Origin: Paraphaeosphaeria minitans
Lineage: Eukaryota; Ascomycota; Dothideomycetes; Pleosporales; Didymosphaeriaceae
NCBI GenBank assembly: GCA_015832175.1
Contig: WJXW01000011.1
Coordinates: forward strand, 496,001 to 560,000
DNA length: 64,000 nucleotides
Reading direction: 5' to 3'
Both the position numbers and the translations under genes were made by a program. The notes under the pieces are model-generated. The model had not been told where the DNA came from. It did no database searches and saw nothing but the letters and a program-made list of their open reading frames with translations. Positions 10,549-21,641 of this stretch are shown piece by piece; position 1 is the stretch's first letter, and every line of letters begins with the position of its first letter.

Positions 10549-13500
10549 CTCCCCACCTCGCCAATCTTATCCTTTCTTGTTTCCCGCCGTTGTATACACC
10601 AGCTTCTGTACTCGAAGCGCTACATTCTCTTCTGCCCTCCGCTGCACTGCACGCCCTGTCACCAACGCGCCCTCGCGTCCATCTTGTTCAACGGTCTCCG
10701 GACCAGCTAACTGTGAGTAGCTTGAGAAGAAGAAGCTCGAATACGAGTATATGAAAGAGCAGCGACGTCGTATTGAAGCTGAAATGGAACTCATTGATAT
10801 GCAGTCGCGTCAAGAAGAGGAGGAGATTAACCGCCTCTCCTCCGATATCAGGTACGGCAAGCACAGCACGCCGTCTACCCCGCCCGAATACGCCAACAAC
10901 ACCGGATTTCCTTCGTCGTTCTCGCGGCCCAACCGTTTTAGTATGTCAGCCATCAATCCTGGCTTGACGACTCCTCGCGGCAGTCGCGCGGGTTCTCAGA
11001 TCACCTCGCCGCCATCCGCTCGCTCGCAGCAGGGTAACAGCTTCGCGGCCCAGTCCATGCCCGGCTCACGTCGCAATTCCGACGAGGACGGCGATGACTT
11101 CAATCATCAATTCACGCCCGAGAGCCCGGTCCACATCCGCAAGTAAGTGCACCCCACTCTTGTACCATATTCCTTGCATGAGTGGTTCACGGACCCACGC
11201 TCACGCGCGTTTTCATTCCGACACGCTCGAACTCACGCTGATTGCAATAGCCCGAACCGGTTCTCTATGCCCCCACTTGGAGCTCGCAACAACGAAGTCA
11301 ACATGCCAGACATGGGTTCGGTTCTCGATTTCCTTAAGGATGAAAACGAGCAGAGCCCGTCCACTGCTGGCGCGCCCTACTCGTTGCAGATGAACACTAC
11401 GAAAGAGGGGGTTCCAATCTTGGTACGTCAGAATGGTAATGGAAGCGGCATTAAGCTGTCTTCTTCGTCTGCTGCTCTTGATCTCGCACTTTCGCAATCA
11501 CCCGGTCCGGACGGCCAGTCCACCGGTTGGGGTGGCCACCGCCACCGTCACGCTCAACAGTCGCTCCCTACTAACACTCTTCGTAAGGACTCTCAAGCTG
11601 AAGAGTATGATGGCCAGACCAAGGGCGACAAGACTCCCAAGTCTACCACCAGCAACCATCGCTCCATTGACTTGTACGCTCTGAGCAGCCCTCAGCGTGC
11701 CGCCTACACCAATGGCATGCCAAAGCTGCAGCAGTCGTTTTCCAACAACGACGTGCCCACCCTGAAGAACGGCGATGGCCCTATCAATGGTTTCGGCCCC
11801 AAGACCCACGCTGAGCAGCATCTGCGCAACCACAATGCCAATTTGGGTCGCGTCCCGGCCAACGTCATGACTAACCGCCACAGCCGTGAGCTGTCTGCTG
11901 GTCTGAACAAGGAGCAGGATTACCGCAACGGTGCTCCCTTTGGATCCGCCCTCCATGCGAGCGCTGCCCCATTCGGCCCTGTTCTCCCGTCCCCTGCGGT
12001 CACTAGCGCAATGACCTCGCCCGTACCTTCGATGTACTCCATGTACTCCAACGGCGGCTCACCGGGTCCTCCTTACGTCGGATACGGCGTGTCGGCCTTG
12101 AATAACGCCATAGGCGGCATGTCTCTTTCGCAAGGCCCAATGTATCCGCCTATGTATGCTGGTCCGCCTGGACCCCCCGGTCCCCAGCAGTTCGGTGGCT
12201 ACAACCCGTACACCACCTATGGTCGTGATGGACAGCCCCAGGACAGCCAGGCGCGCGTGATTCAGAGCCGTCGCTTGCAGAACGGTATGTCTCACACTTG
12301 CGAGAACTTGAACATTGCTGATTGAGTAAAAGCAGATGCTAATCGCTTCTTGAACTATGACCTGAAGACCATGGCACGACAGGACATCTACACCTTGTGC
12401 AAGGACCAGCACGGTTGCCGCTTTCTCCAGAAGAAGCTTGAAGAAAAGGACCCCGAAAATGTGCAAATCATCTTCGAGGAGACTGCTCCTCATGTGGTCG
12501 AGCTTATGACAGACCCATTCGGCAACTACCTATGCCAGAAGTTGTTGGAGTTCAGCACCGATGAACAGCGTAACACTCTGGTGCGCAACGCCGCTCCGTC
12601 GCTGGTCTCAATCGCTCTCAACCAGCATGGCACTCGCGCTTTGCAGAAGATGATCGAGTTCATCTCCACCCCGGAGCAGGTCAGTGGTCCACGCTCGTCT
12701 TTATGTATGCGCTAACACTCTGATAGATCCAAGTTATCATCAACGCCTTAGGTGGTGAGGTTGTCGCTCTTATCCAGGACCTCAACGGCAACCACGTCAT
12801 TCAGAAGTGCCTCAACCACCTCAAGTCCGAGGATGCTCAGTTCATTTTCGACGCTGTTGGTGACAACTGCGTCGCCGTCGGCACACACCGTCACGGTTGC
12901 TGCGTCCTCCAGCGCTGCATCGACCACGCCTCTGGCTACCAGAAGGTCCAGCTTGTTCGCCAGATCACGGCCAACAGCTTCAACTTGGTTCAGGACCCTT
13001 TCGGCAACTACGTTGTGCAGTACATTTTGGACCTCAACGAGATGAGCTTCACCACCCCGCTCTGCCTCAACTTCCAAGGACACATTGCGGAGTTGTCGAA
13101 GCAGAAGTTCAGCTCCAACGTCATCGAGAAGTGCGTGCGCTGTGCAGATATGGATACCAAGGCTGTCATGGTCCACGAGATGATGCAAGAGGAGGAGCTC
13201 GAGAAGCTTATGCGCGACTCGTACGGCAACTACGTTATCCAGACCGCGCTGGAGTTTGCGCCTGCAGAGCTGTGCATCCACTTGATTGAGGCTATGCGTC
13301 CCATCCTGCCTGGTATTCGCCAGACACCGTATGGCCGTCGCATTCAGAGCAAGGTTCAGGAGCGTGAGTCTCGCCTTGCTGCCTATGCAGGTGGCCGTGC
13401 CTCCGGACACGTTTCTCCTCACGGAACGAGTGCTCCGAACCAAAACGCAGGTTATGCTGGCGCTGGTGCGATTTCGTCTGGCTACGCCACGGCTCCCATG

Positions 13501-13689
13501 TACACCGCAGCGGCCAGCTATGGAACCAACATCGCTTCGCCGCAGCCCCATCGTATGAGCAACCCGCCTCTCCCATCGCAGTTGCAGAACACTGTACAGT
13601 ACCCTTCCTATCAGTTCAACAACGGCATTCCCAACGGTAATGGCCATGCCAACGGCAACTTCAACGGCAGCAGCGGAAACTTCTTCTAG
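9815..13689 (+). CDS. Pumilio/PUF-family RNA-binding protein (Puf4/Mpt5-like)
   Basis: Five exons (9815-10075, 10721-11142, 11251-12284, 12336-12679, 12727-13689) give 1007 residues; all junctions keep frame. PUF proteins bind UGUA-containing 3' UTR elements and recruit deadenylation or repression machinery in the cytoplasm. Eight repeats are visible between about residues 573 and 897. Their RNA-contact helices read HGCRFLQ, FGNYLCQ, HGTRALQ, NGNHVIQ, HGCCVLQ, FGNYVVQ, SSNVIEK and YGNYVIQ. Repeat 7 has the S..E combination that reads guanine, and repeat spacing is as in Puf4-type proteins. Residues 88-120 (LEKKKLEYEYMKEQRRRIEA and after) form a short coiled coil; the rest of the N-terminus and the C-terminal tail are Ser/Asn/Pro-rich. 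Intron 1 is 645 nt, unusually long here, with a CT tract near its 3' end, so a second promoter and a shorter isoform starting at Met 10751 are possible. Orthology to Puf4 rather than another PUF is inferred. Confidence 0.92.
10503..10552 (+). repeat. CT microsatellite inside PUF intron 1
   Basis: A run of CTCTCTCT with occasional T or C changes, followed by CCCTCCCT. In filamentous fungi such tracts often lie just upstream of transcription starts. Here the tract sits about 170 bases before exon 2. Confidence 0.7.
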
Positions 13690-14708
13690 TAGACGATTTA
13701 CGATGACGAACGTTACGGCCACCGTCTGAAGCATCTTGTCGAGATACCGCTTGCGGGTGCACGTTGCCTTGCCAGTCGTCAAAGCGCCCTGGTGTTGGCC
13801 TCATCTCGTTGAGATTTATTTCATTTACCACGATCTGTCTCTCATGGATTGGAAGTACATTCCTAGGGCTGTTGCTCACCATGCCAGACTCATCATTCAT
13901 TGCCGACGTGTATCTTTAGTATTGCTGCGACACGAGCATAGCGGAGCTTGGGCATACTTACGGCGCTCACGGAACGAATCACTTCACCTTTCACTTGTAT
14001 CCCTACTTCGGCAGGAGATTTTGCTTGCACATTTTTCTATTCCTTCCATGTCTTTTTACTCGAGGCACCAGCGTCTTCTTGTGCGCAAAGGCGGAAATCT
14101 TGGTCTGAAGGGGCATCGTGGGGTGGGCCACGGCACACGGCTGGATGAAGCCCGATGAGCGGACCCTTTCATTTGTTTTATTGTCAATGAGGGACGGATA
14201 TGTGGATCTTGAAAGACTGGTCTACGTATCTTGCCTAGCTATGCAGTCTTGTTCTTCTTTCTTGCGGAGGAATAGCTCAATTTTGGGTAGCTCCGCAACG
14301 AAATGATTGCACTGGATAGGCTTAGTCTAACGCGCCGAATGGATATCTGAACATGATGCAGCGCTCAGTGGTGCGTGACTTGGATGCGGTCGTACGCCAG
14401 CCAGGAACAGCCGAAGGGGTCAGCGAGGGATGGTCGACTTGGGCGTTGAGTGGTTGAGCGCCAAGCACCCCTTCCCTTTGTAACGCCACCGTCAGCTTCC
14501 GATTCGGTGCACGGGACTATGAACGCATACCTCATCGAAACCTACTAGTTGCGCATTATATTAGGCTCCCTTTCCTACCTTCCCTTCCTGCACACACATA
14601 CACGGCCGATACTATACTTCTATCGACTCGCACGGCCGCTGACAACGAGCTGTTGTTCAAGCACCCACTACTGCTGCCTACAAGACCAAGTTCCCTTCAC
14701 CCACCGAC
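13690..14708. other. PUF 3' flank and promoter of the I9-like gene
   Basis: No gene is seen. The first few hundred bases are probably PUF 3' UTR. The region just before 14709 is CT/AC-rich, as expected for a fungal promoter and 5' UTR. Confidence 0.4.
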
Positions 14709-15104
14709 ATGCGCTTCGCATTCACCTCCCTGCTCGTTGCGCTCTTCGCTGCCGTCGCCATGGCCGTGACTCCGCAACTCTACGACGTGATTATCAGCGT
14801 GCCCGAAGGTTCACCAAGCGGCATGCTTGAGGAGATGAAGGAGAAGGTGCGACAGACGGAGGGAGCCCAGATCACGCACGAATACAGTATGTGGTTCCTG
14901 GTCCAGCTATCTGAGCGGGCAGACTGCAAGTCGTTGCGTACAAGCTGACAAACCATAGGCATCATCGACGCATTCGCCGCACGGGTTCCCGAGAGCTTGA
15001 TGGGCGAGATGGGCACCATGGAGAGCAATGGATTCAAACCGATTATCGAGGGCGACGGCATCATGACCACGCAGAACAAGGACGGCGACAAGGTGGGCAT
15101 CTAG
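14709..15104 (+). CDS. Secreted peptidase inhibitor I9-like small protein
   Basis: Exons 14709-14886 and 14959-15104 (donor GTATGT, branch CTGAC, acceptor CATAG) encode 107 residues. The N-terminus MRFAFTSLLVALFAAVAMA is a signal peptide. The mature part contains YDVIISVPEG, then GAQITHEYS and IIDAFAARVPESLM, which match the I9 fold (subtilisin propeptide / yeast proteinase B inhibitor Pbi2 family: strand, helix, ITHEYS strand, F.A..P motif). The family folds and inhibits subtilisin-like proteases. Pbi2 itself is cytosolic or vacuolar; here a secretion signal implies an extracellular or secretory-pathway role. No cysteines lie in the mature chain. The target protease is not deducible. Confidence 0.8.
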
Positions 15105-16014
15105 AACAGCCCGCCGACCAAGCCTACCGGCATGCGCTACGCGGCGTCGAAGGGGTTGGGGACTGATCATACGCCTACGAAGGGAGAGGGCACATTCGGA
15201 GTCAAGGGCGCTGCGACAAAGTTAACATTAGTGCGGACAAGCACTGGGCACGCTGGAAAAATGTCGGGTGACGATAGGTGATGCTGGGTCTGATTTTGGG
15301 GTGCTTTCCCCCCGCCGAAGCCATCGAGGGAGGTGCTCTTGCGGCGTTGCTGGATACTGCTATGACTACGACCACACGTTCTCCTAGAGCTGTTAATCAC
15401 ATGCTATGCTTTCTTTATATTGTATAGCTCGTGGGTGCTCAGCCGTTGTTGGATACCGCTATGACTACGACCACACGTTCCCCTAGAGCTGTTAATCATA
15501 TGCTATGCTTTCTTCATGTTATATAGCTCGTGGGTGCTCTCAACCATTGATGTGACGCGCATGGTCGTGTGGAGTCGATGGCTCCCGCCGAACCCTGGCC
15601 CCCCCGCCAAATATAGCGGGCCCAAAGTGGTTGAGTTGGGCGAGCGATGTGAGGACGCGCCCGGTTTCAGAGGAATTGTATTGTCCTGCACGCAGAGCGA
15701 CACGCTCAGCATACACTGCCTACGACCGTGGTACTTGGTCCTTGCATCCCCCCAACACGCGCAAACAAGCACGACAGTGAGGCCCTGTCCCTATCCTGCA
15801 GCTGCTGCAGCTGCGGCAGGCGCTGGATTCCGACACTAGCGCGGCTCTCTCCCGAGCATCATCGCGTCGACAGATCCCCCACGACTGCGCAGAACAGCCT
15901 ATTCTTTGCGCGACAGTGGCCCCGTAATGATGCATAGGCTCCCCTCGCTATATACAGGACCATCACTCGAATCGCACACGTGCACCTGCGCCGCCTGAAT
16001 TCTGCGAGGCGGCC
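15105..16014. other. Intergenic with a 99-bp tandem duplication
   Basis: Contains the I9 gene's 3' flank, a tandem duplication (15346-15539), then GC-rich sequence and a TATATA element at 15949-15954, about 60 bases before the Hook ATG. The ORFs here are unsupported. Confidence 0.45.
15346..15539. repeat. 99-bp tandem duplication differing only by transitions
   Basis: Copy 1 starts at 15346 and copy 2 at 15445. Both contain CTATGACTACGACCACACGT and AGAGCTGTTAATCA. I count seven differences over the aligned 95 bases, all C/T or G/A. Four of them fit CpA-to-TpA or TpG-to-TpA changes. Confidence 0.85.
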
Positions 16015-19000
16015 ATGGATGACTTCAAGCCGGAGCTGCTGAAAGCTCTCCTCGACTGGGTACGCACGCGTCCCCCCTAGCTTGCAACCAGAGACACGGC
16101 CTAACTGAGGTACCACACAGGTGAACACATTCGACCTCGTCGGGCGGGTCAGCGCCTGGAACCAGCTTGAGGACGGCCAGATCCTCTGGCAGATTCTCGC
16201 CGACATCGACGCCGGCTACTTCAACGAATCGCTGCCCAACCTCGAGGAGGGCACCGACCGCCGCCGCTCCATCGCAGACAATTGGATTTCAAAATGGCAG
16301 AACCTCAAGCACATCGAGCGCCAGGTCTCGATATACATACGGGAAGAATGCAATCAGTTGCCGGTACTCACCAAGCGCATGATTCCAGACCTGAAGACGG
16401 GTGCCAGAGATGGAAGCTTGCAGCTCACAGCGAAGCTTACCATGGCGATATTGTTCGCCGCCTACACATCGCCCATGAGCGGCCAGGCAATGCTGGAGAA
16501 CATGGGGCAGCTTAGTACTGAGAAGCAGGGGGTCATTGCAGGAGGCATACAGGAATTGCAGTCGCTAGACGAACGTATGGCAGACCTCGGCGTCGAGCAG
16601 GAGCTGACGGCCGAGCCGCCTCTTCTGACGTCTCTTTCGGGATATAGGACACCCACGCGGGCCGTGTCGGGCGCCGGATCCACCATGGGAAAGGACTCCG
16701 AGCTGGAGCAGGAGGCGCTGCTGTTCGAGGCCAACAAAGATCGGACCATGCTGCGGAGTCAGGTCACAAAGCTGCAGGAAGAATTGAACAAGTCGAAAGG
16801 CAGGACGTCACAGTTGGAGGAAGAACTTGTCGAAGCAAGACTCCACCTGGACGACCGAGGGGCAGGAGGTGTTACGTCGGACGAGGTTGAGCGGCTGCGG
16901 GACGACCTCAGACGCGAACGCCAGTACATCGATAGACTCGAGACCGACCACGCTCACGCCAAAGACGTCATAGAGTCGCTCAAAAAGCGCATGAACCGCC
17001 TTGAGAACGACTATGATGCAAAGCAGGAGCTCAAGGACCAACTGCAGCTCGTCAAAGCCGAGCGCGATGAGCTGGAGAAGAAAGCCAAGGCGAACGAGAA
17101 CCTCAAGAAGAAGATTGAGTCACTGTCGAAAGAAGCCAAAGCTCTCGAGACAGTAAGACAAGAGCTACAGCAAACTAAGGAGAGGCTACAGGACCTAGAA
17201 GACATCGAGGAGAAGTGTGCTGCCCTGGAGAAAGTAAACAAAGAAAATATCCAAACACTGGTGAACTCGGAGCAGTCCATCTTCGAGGAGAAAGGGCGCA
17301 GGGCCAGACTGGAACATGAGAACATCGTGCTGATGAAGCAGGTTGAGCAGAGCAAAGAGATGCAGTACAAGGCAGAGGACAAGAATCGTGAGCTTGAGGA
17401 TCGGCTGCGAGACTTTGAGGCGAACGGTACACGTGGTGGCAGCTTAGAGGATGAGCTCGACCACGACGTTAGCGATATCACAGAAGACGGCCCTAATTCG
17501 AAGACGCCGACGGATGGCCGAGTGAACGCAGATGCTATAGCTCTGCAGCAGAGAGTCGATATTCTGAGCGCGCGGCTGAAATCCATGGAGACGGAGACGC
17601 TGAAGCAGATGCAAGAAAACTTGGGACTCAAGTCGGACATGCTGGCTACCAAGGACGAGGAGAGCCAGAGGTACGTCTGTCGCGTGCAATGCGTGACAGT
17701 TCGCTGATGGCGATGTAGGCCGTTTCTCGAACAGAACGAAAAACTCCACACTACTGAGACCGAACTCGAAGAGCTGCAGCGCAAGCTCCGTGAGAAAGAT
17801 CTCGAGATGGCAGAGCTACGCAATGAGCTCAACAAGAGTGAGCCCTCAGGTCCTTCAAACGGTGCGCAACTGATATTCTCCAGAATCCAACGCGGAGGAA
17901 GAGGTCAAGAACGAAGCTCTACAATCAGAGCATGATCGCATGCTAGCATTGCAGCAACAGACTAACGAGAGACTCCGAGATCTAGAAGTAGCAAGAGACG
18001 AAGCACGCAGTCTCTTGTATGCCTCACTGACCACCCGCGACGGCCGCAGCCCAGAGCTGCTCCAAGCGCTGCGAGAAGCAATGCTACAGCAGATTAGAGA
18101 GCAGATAGAAGGCGTCATAAAGACACCTTCCGATGCCCAATCCAAGGTGCTCGAGGCAACATCTGCTGAAATTGCAGACAAGGTCGCGAGTTCGCAAGCC
18201 GCATTGGACAATGTCAGAAGAGTAAGCGCTCAGCAACTTCCTTCGGCCTCTGGGCAGTCCCAACCGGCAGCTGCCAACGGGAACGCGAAGCATATCTTCA
18301 ACGGCCAACCACCTCGAGAGAGAATGGTAGCCTCACAGTCAGCTGCTACCCTCGTTGGCTCGCCCGGCCAGAAACACGCAGACAAGCGCCATGCATCAGA
18401 CAGTCCCGTGCCAGACGCGAACTCCACAGCCAGCAACAGCAACACGGGGAAGAGCACCTGGGGCGACCGCATCGCGCGGCTTATCTCGCCGTCCAAAGCG
18501 AGGCGTTCCCAGAGGCCGCTCCTCGTGGCAGCAAGCGCGCCAAGTCAATTTTACTTTGATACGGCAAGTTTGTCCTGCACGTTGCGTGGGGGAAAGTATA
18601 CATCTGCACGGGTTGGCTGGGGTTCTCGTCTTGCCTTTCTTCCTTCCGGGGACTGGACTGAAAGTGGCATAGCATACAGCTGACGCAAACAGGACCTCCA
18701 AGAGCAAGAAGCCGCAACTCTGTCACTTCGCGAGGAGCTCGAGAAAGCGAAGAAGGAGAGCACGGAGAAGGGCTCGGTATGTCTCGTCCCTTGCACCATC
18801 TTCCCACCAAGGTAACTGCAAATCGCAATGCTAATGCCTGAATCAGGCCGAACTCCAAGCCGAACTCGACGCACTCCGCCGCGAGAACCGCCTCATCACG
18901 TCCGCATGGTACGACATGACGTCCCGCCTGCAAAGCAACACGGTCGTGCTGCAGCGCAAGAGCGAGGGGCCCAAGAGCTGGCTCGGGAAGCAGAGGGCGC

Positions 19001-19041
19001 TGGTGGGTGCGGGTGCGGGCGCGCTGCCTGGGCGTAGGTAG
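16015..19041 (+). CDS. hookA: Hook-family dynein/early-endosome adaptor (HookA-like)
   Basis: Six exons: 16015-16059, 16121-17670, 17719-17837, 17884-18563, 18693-18776, 18847-19041; about 890 residues. The N-terminal ~150 residues form a Hook domain (ELLKALLDWVNTFDL, LEDGQILWQILADIDAGYF, ISKWQNLKHIERQ). The family uses it to contact dynein light intermediate chain. A long coiled coil follows (about residues 200-700, heptad-rich with LEEELVEARL and similar), then a C-terminal region with LITSAWYDMTSRLQSN, the conserved end that in Aspergillus nidulans HookA links to FTS/FHIP on early endosomes. The small first exon (MDDFKPELLKALLDW) is phase 0 to exon 2. The exon 4/5 boundary is uncertain: the best phase-0 donor is a GC-AG site (ACG|GCAAGT at 18564). 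Just before it, another frame (SEAFPEAAPRGSKRAKSI) looks more codon-like, so a frameshift or different splicing is possible. Confidence 0.87.
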
Positions 19042-19953
19042 CAGCTACGCGGGTCGGACGCGGACGCGGACGTGTGGGCGCCGTGATGTGTCTGCACCGG
19101 CAGCGGTTGAGGGGGTCTTTTAGATTTGGAATCGTTGATTGTTATTATACCCAGTGAGGTTGCATGGACGGGCGTTTATATATGTCTGAGCGGCAGAAGG
19201 AGGGAAGGGGTGGGGGCAGGGGGCAGGGGGCAAGGGACAAGGGAGGGGTTTGCATAGAGGGAGTAATTACAGGTTTTGCGGATGTGTGTGACGGAGAGTG
19301 AGTGCGTGAGTCGCGGTGGATGTGACGAGAACATCGCGCCGTCGCACCCGCTGACGCCTTTCTCCGCACACGTTCCCAGCAGCTGCTCATACACGAAGGA
19401 AGCACGATGCAATATCCCGTCCGTGCCGTAACCCGACCGGTTCTTTAGCTACAGCGGCCCTGTCGTGTCCAGGATCGATTCCACTCCGTGCACTAGGTAC
19501 CGTAGGTAGGTACCTACATCCTCGCGTTCGCCGTCGTACTCGTTCAACCCCAGAATCCCGCCGCGTGGTCGAAACACACTGCGAGCGTCGAGATGGTGGA
19601 GCGGAACGTGAGGTCGTGGATCTGATGCGCGGGGATTGACTTGAGTACACCGAAAGCAGCTCGGGGGGAGGTGGTTGGGGATGGGGATGGAGATGGGTGT
19701 CTCGTTCGGAGTGATGCGTATCGAAGACTCGCCCTTCCCACACACACTCTATGGATGTGTGCCGTCCAGCAGAAGAAACGGGTGATGAGACAGAAGTTGG
19801 ATTACTTGTGCACGACGCTGATGCTGATACCGCTCGTCGCCTTCGGGGTGTCGAGGAGCAGCGGCACGCACAACTGTTTGAGGTCGGACGATGTGGAATC
19901 GAGACAGCATGCATTCGGTCTACACAGTTTGGTTTTTGCTACCTTTATTTTTT

Positions 19954-19991
<38 letters not shown>

Positions 19992-20549
19992 GAAACCCGC
20001 ATGGTTCTCACGTGGAACTTTGCGTTTTGGGTTTCCTGGATTGTTTGTTGAGGGCAGGGGAAACTTTGTTTCCCTATGGGACTACTATGATTTTGCGGTA
20101 GACTGGGGGTCCTTCTTGAGTTGGATGGTGTATGGGCTGTATTGAATAGTGCACACGCGAGGATGATGTATTCCGGCCTTGTGGGCAAATTGGAGTGTAC
20201 TCACAGGGACTGCCGTCGCAGACTCGGGCGATTGAAAGAGGGAGAAAGGCGTAAGTGTGCAGTGTGCAGTCCCACGTCATTAAGAGGGGTTTGATCTAGG
20301 AAAAGCAATTTCGACGGAGGTAAGACATGACGGGTCCAATGCATAGAGTCCTTGCCTCAGTAGCCAACTTGTGTGTTTGACAGAGCAATACACTGGAGCA
20401 TCGCCAGTTCGAGGAATAATGACACTCGTCACAATCATGTTGACGACTATGTATTTGAGCCCCCTTCTTGCGACCAAACCAAATCGTCATCTCCACACCT
20501 GCCCCTAGACAATATTCGCATGCTTTCTTTCCTCCTGACAAAACTCCAT
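19042..20549. other. Intergenic; TAGGTACC cluster and long poly(T) tract
   Basis: No gene is recognised. It contains a TAGGTACC cluster at 19493-19519 and an uninterrupted run of 34 T at 19956-19989. ORFs on both strands are short and domain-free. Confidence 0.45.
19956..19989. repeat. Poly(T) tract, 34 nt
   Basis: An uninterrupted homopolymer preceded by further T-rich sequence from 19944. It could be simple slippage or the poly(A) tail of a minus-strand retroposed sequence. I saw no clear flanking duplication. Confidence 0.8.
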
Positions 20550-20807
20550 CTACGGGTGGATTCCGTGGCAGCAGTATCCCGCAACCTGTCCGTCCGTCAG
20601 TATCCATGACCACCTACAATCTGACTGATCACCTACGGCGCACCCATCATCATAGTACTTGCAATCCTGCTGTCTACAGCAAAATGCTTGGATCGACTCG
20701 CTCCACGTAGCTCCGAGGGCCTGGGCGGCAGTGACTTCCGAAGCTGGGGCGGGGTTGGCAGCGGCGAGGCCTGCGACCGCGCAGAAAAAGAAAGCAGCGA
20801 ACTTCAT
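20550..20807 (-). CDS. Small secreted cysteine-rich protein with an in-frame intron
   Basis: ATG at 20807. The N-terminus MKFAAFFFCAVAGLAAANPA is a signal peptide. A likely intron lies at 20636-20586 (donor GTAGGT, branch ACTGAC, acceptor GACAG), 51 nt, a multiple of three and without stop codons, so spliced (68 aa) and unspliced (85 aa) messages share one frame. The spliced mature protein has six cysteines (AFCC, DCK, DGC, YCC), while retention adds a seventh, which favours splicing. The family is not recognised; size and cysteine content suit an effector-like or antimicrobial-like secreted peptide. A TATAAAA element lies about 90 bases upstream, and the RIP-affected island starts 1.4 kb upstream. 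Function unknown. Confidence 0.65.
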   Translation of the reverse strand: MKFAAFFFCAVAGLAAANPAPASEVTAAQALGATWSESIQAFCCRQQDCKYYDDGCAVGDQSDCRWSWILTDGQVAGYCCHGIHP

Positions 20808-20892
20808 ATTGGATGGTAGGTATAAAGGTGGAGAGAGTTGGAGGACGAGATGAGGTGATTGAGGTAGAGGATGGTGTGATGGGATCGTGAGG

Positions 20893-20899
20893 TTTTATA
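20893..20899 (-). promoter_or_regulatory. Probable TATA box for the 20807 secreted-protein gene
   Basis: TATAAAA on the minus strand, 86-92 bases upstream of the ATG. Inferred from sequence and distance only. Confidence 0.45.
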
Positions 20900-21641
20900 G
20901 ATCTTCTTCTGGCATTCTGTGGTACAGTATGATGGCCTGGAGCTGAGGCATTCGGCCAGGCGGTGGGAGTGTGGAAGCGCGCGGTACTATATTGTAGATG
21001 AAGGATTGAGACTGCATATGCGGGAGGAAGGCGTAGTTGAACCCGCATCTCGGAAAGTTCAATGACTTTCGATGGACATGAAGGTGGGCGTCTGAGCTCT
21101 CTCGGCCTAGAACCTATAATTGTTAGTATCTGAGGTGGCTCCGCGGTGTGCAATAAGCTAAGGATTGGGTTGTTTGAGGTTGAGAGACTGTAGCTGAAAG
21201 GTACGCCTCATTGGGGCGTGTGCAAGGTACAGCCTGAATAGAGTAGTACGGCGGTGAACATCTACAATTACCCAATTCAATCCAAGCTAGATGAACCAGT
21301 AATTGCATGTGTAATGCTGCTGCTGCAGCATCTCGAGTACCGATAGCGAGGTTGATGATGATCGGCATCACTTTTGTATGAGGGATTTAGCTGGGTGTGT
21401 GAGCCACAAAGAAACTCGTACATGCATGCTATGTAGTTCTAGATTACATTCACGTATTTTGAGACGCTTTTGAGTGCTTCCAGGAATTCATGTCGTTTTA
21501 CCAGCAATTTGAGAGAGCGGGGAAAGAGGGGGACAATGTCTCAAGATCTGAAGCATTTGGATAACCGAAGTCTGACTCAGATCACCCCAAGCAACACGAG
21601 GGCACAGTATAGACTGAATATGGATATGCTCGTCAGTACCC
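20900..21641. other. Intergenic, no gene seen
   Basis: GC content falls gradually towards the AT-rich island. There are no ORFs with domains or codon bias. Confidence 0.4.

Noticed and set aside
10474..10710. 78-codon ORF with Leu/Ser repeats
   Set aside because: Translation of the CT microsatellite inside PUF intron 1; no support as a gene.
12748..13782. 344-codon antisense ORF over the PUF repeats
   Set aside because: It mirrors strongly biased PUF codons and has no recognisable protein features.
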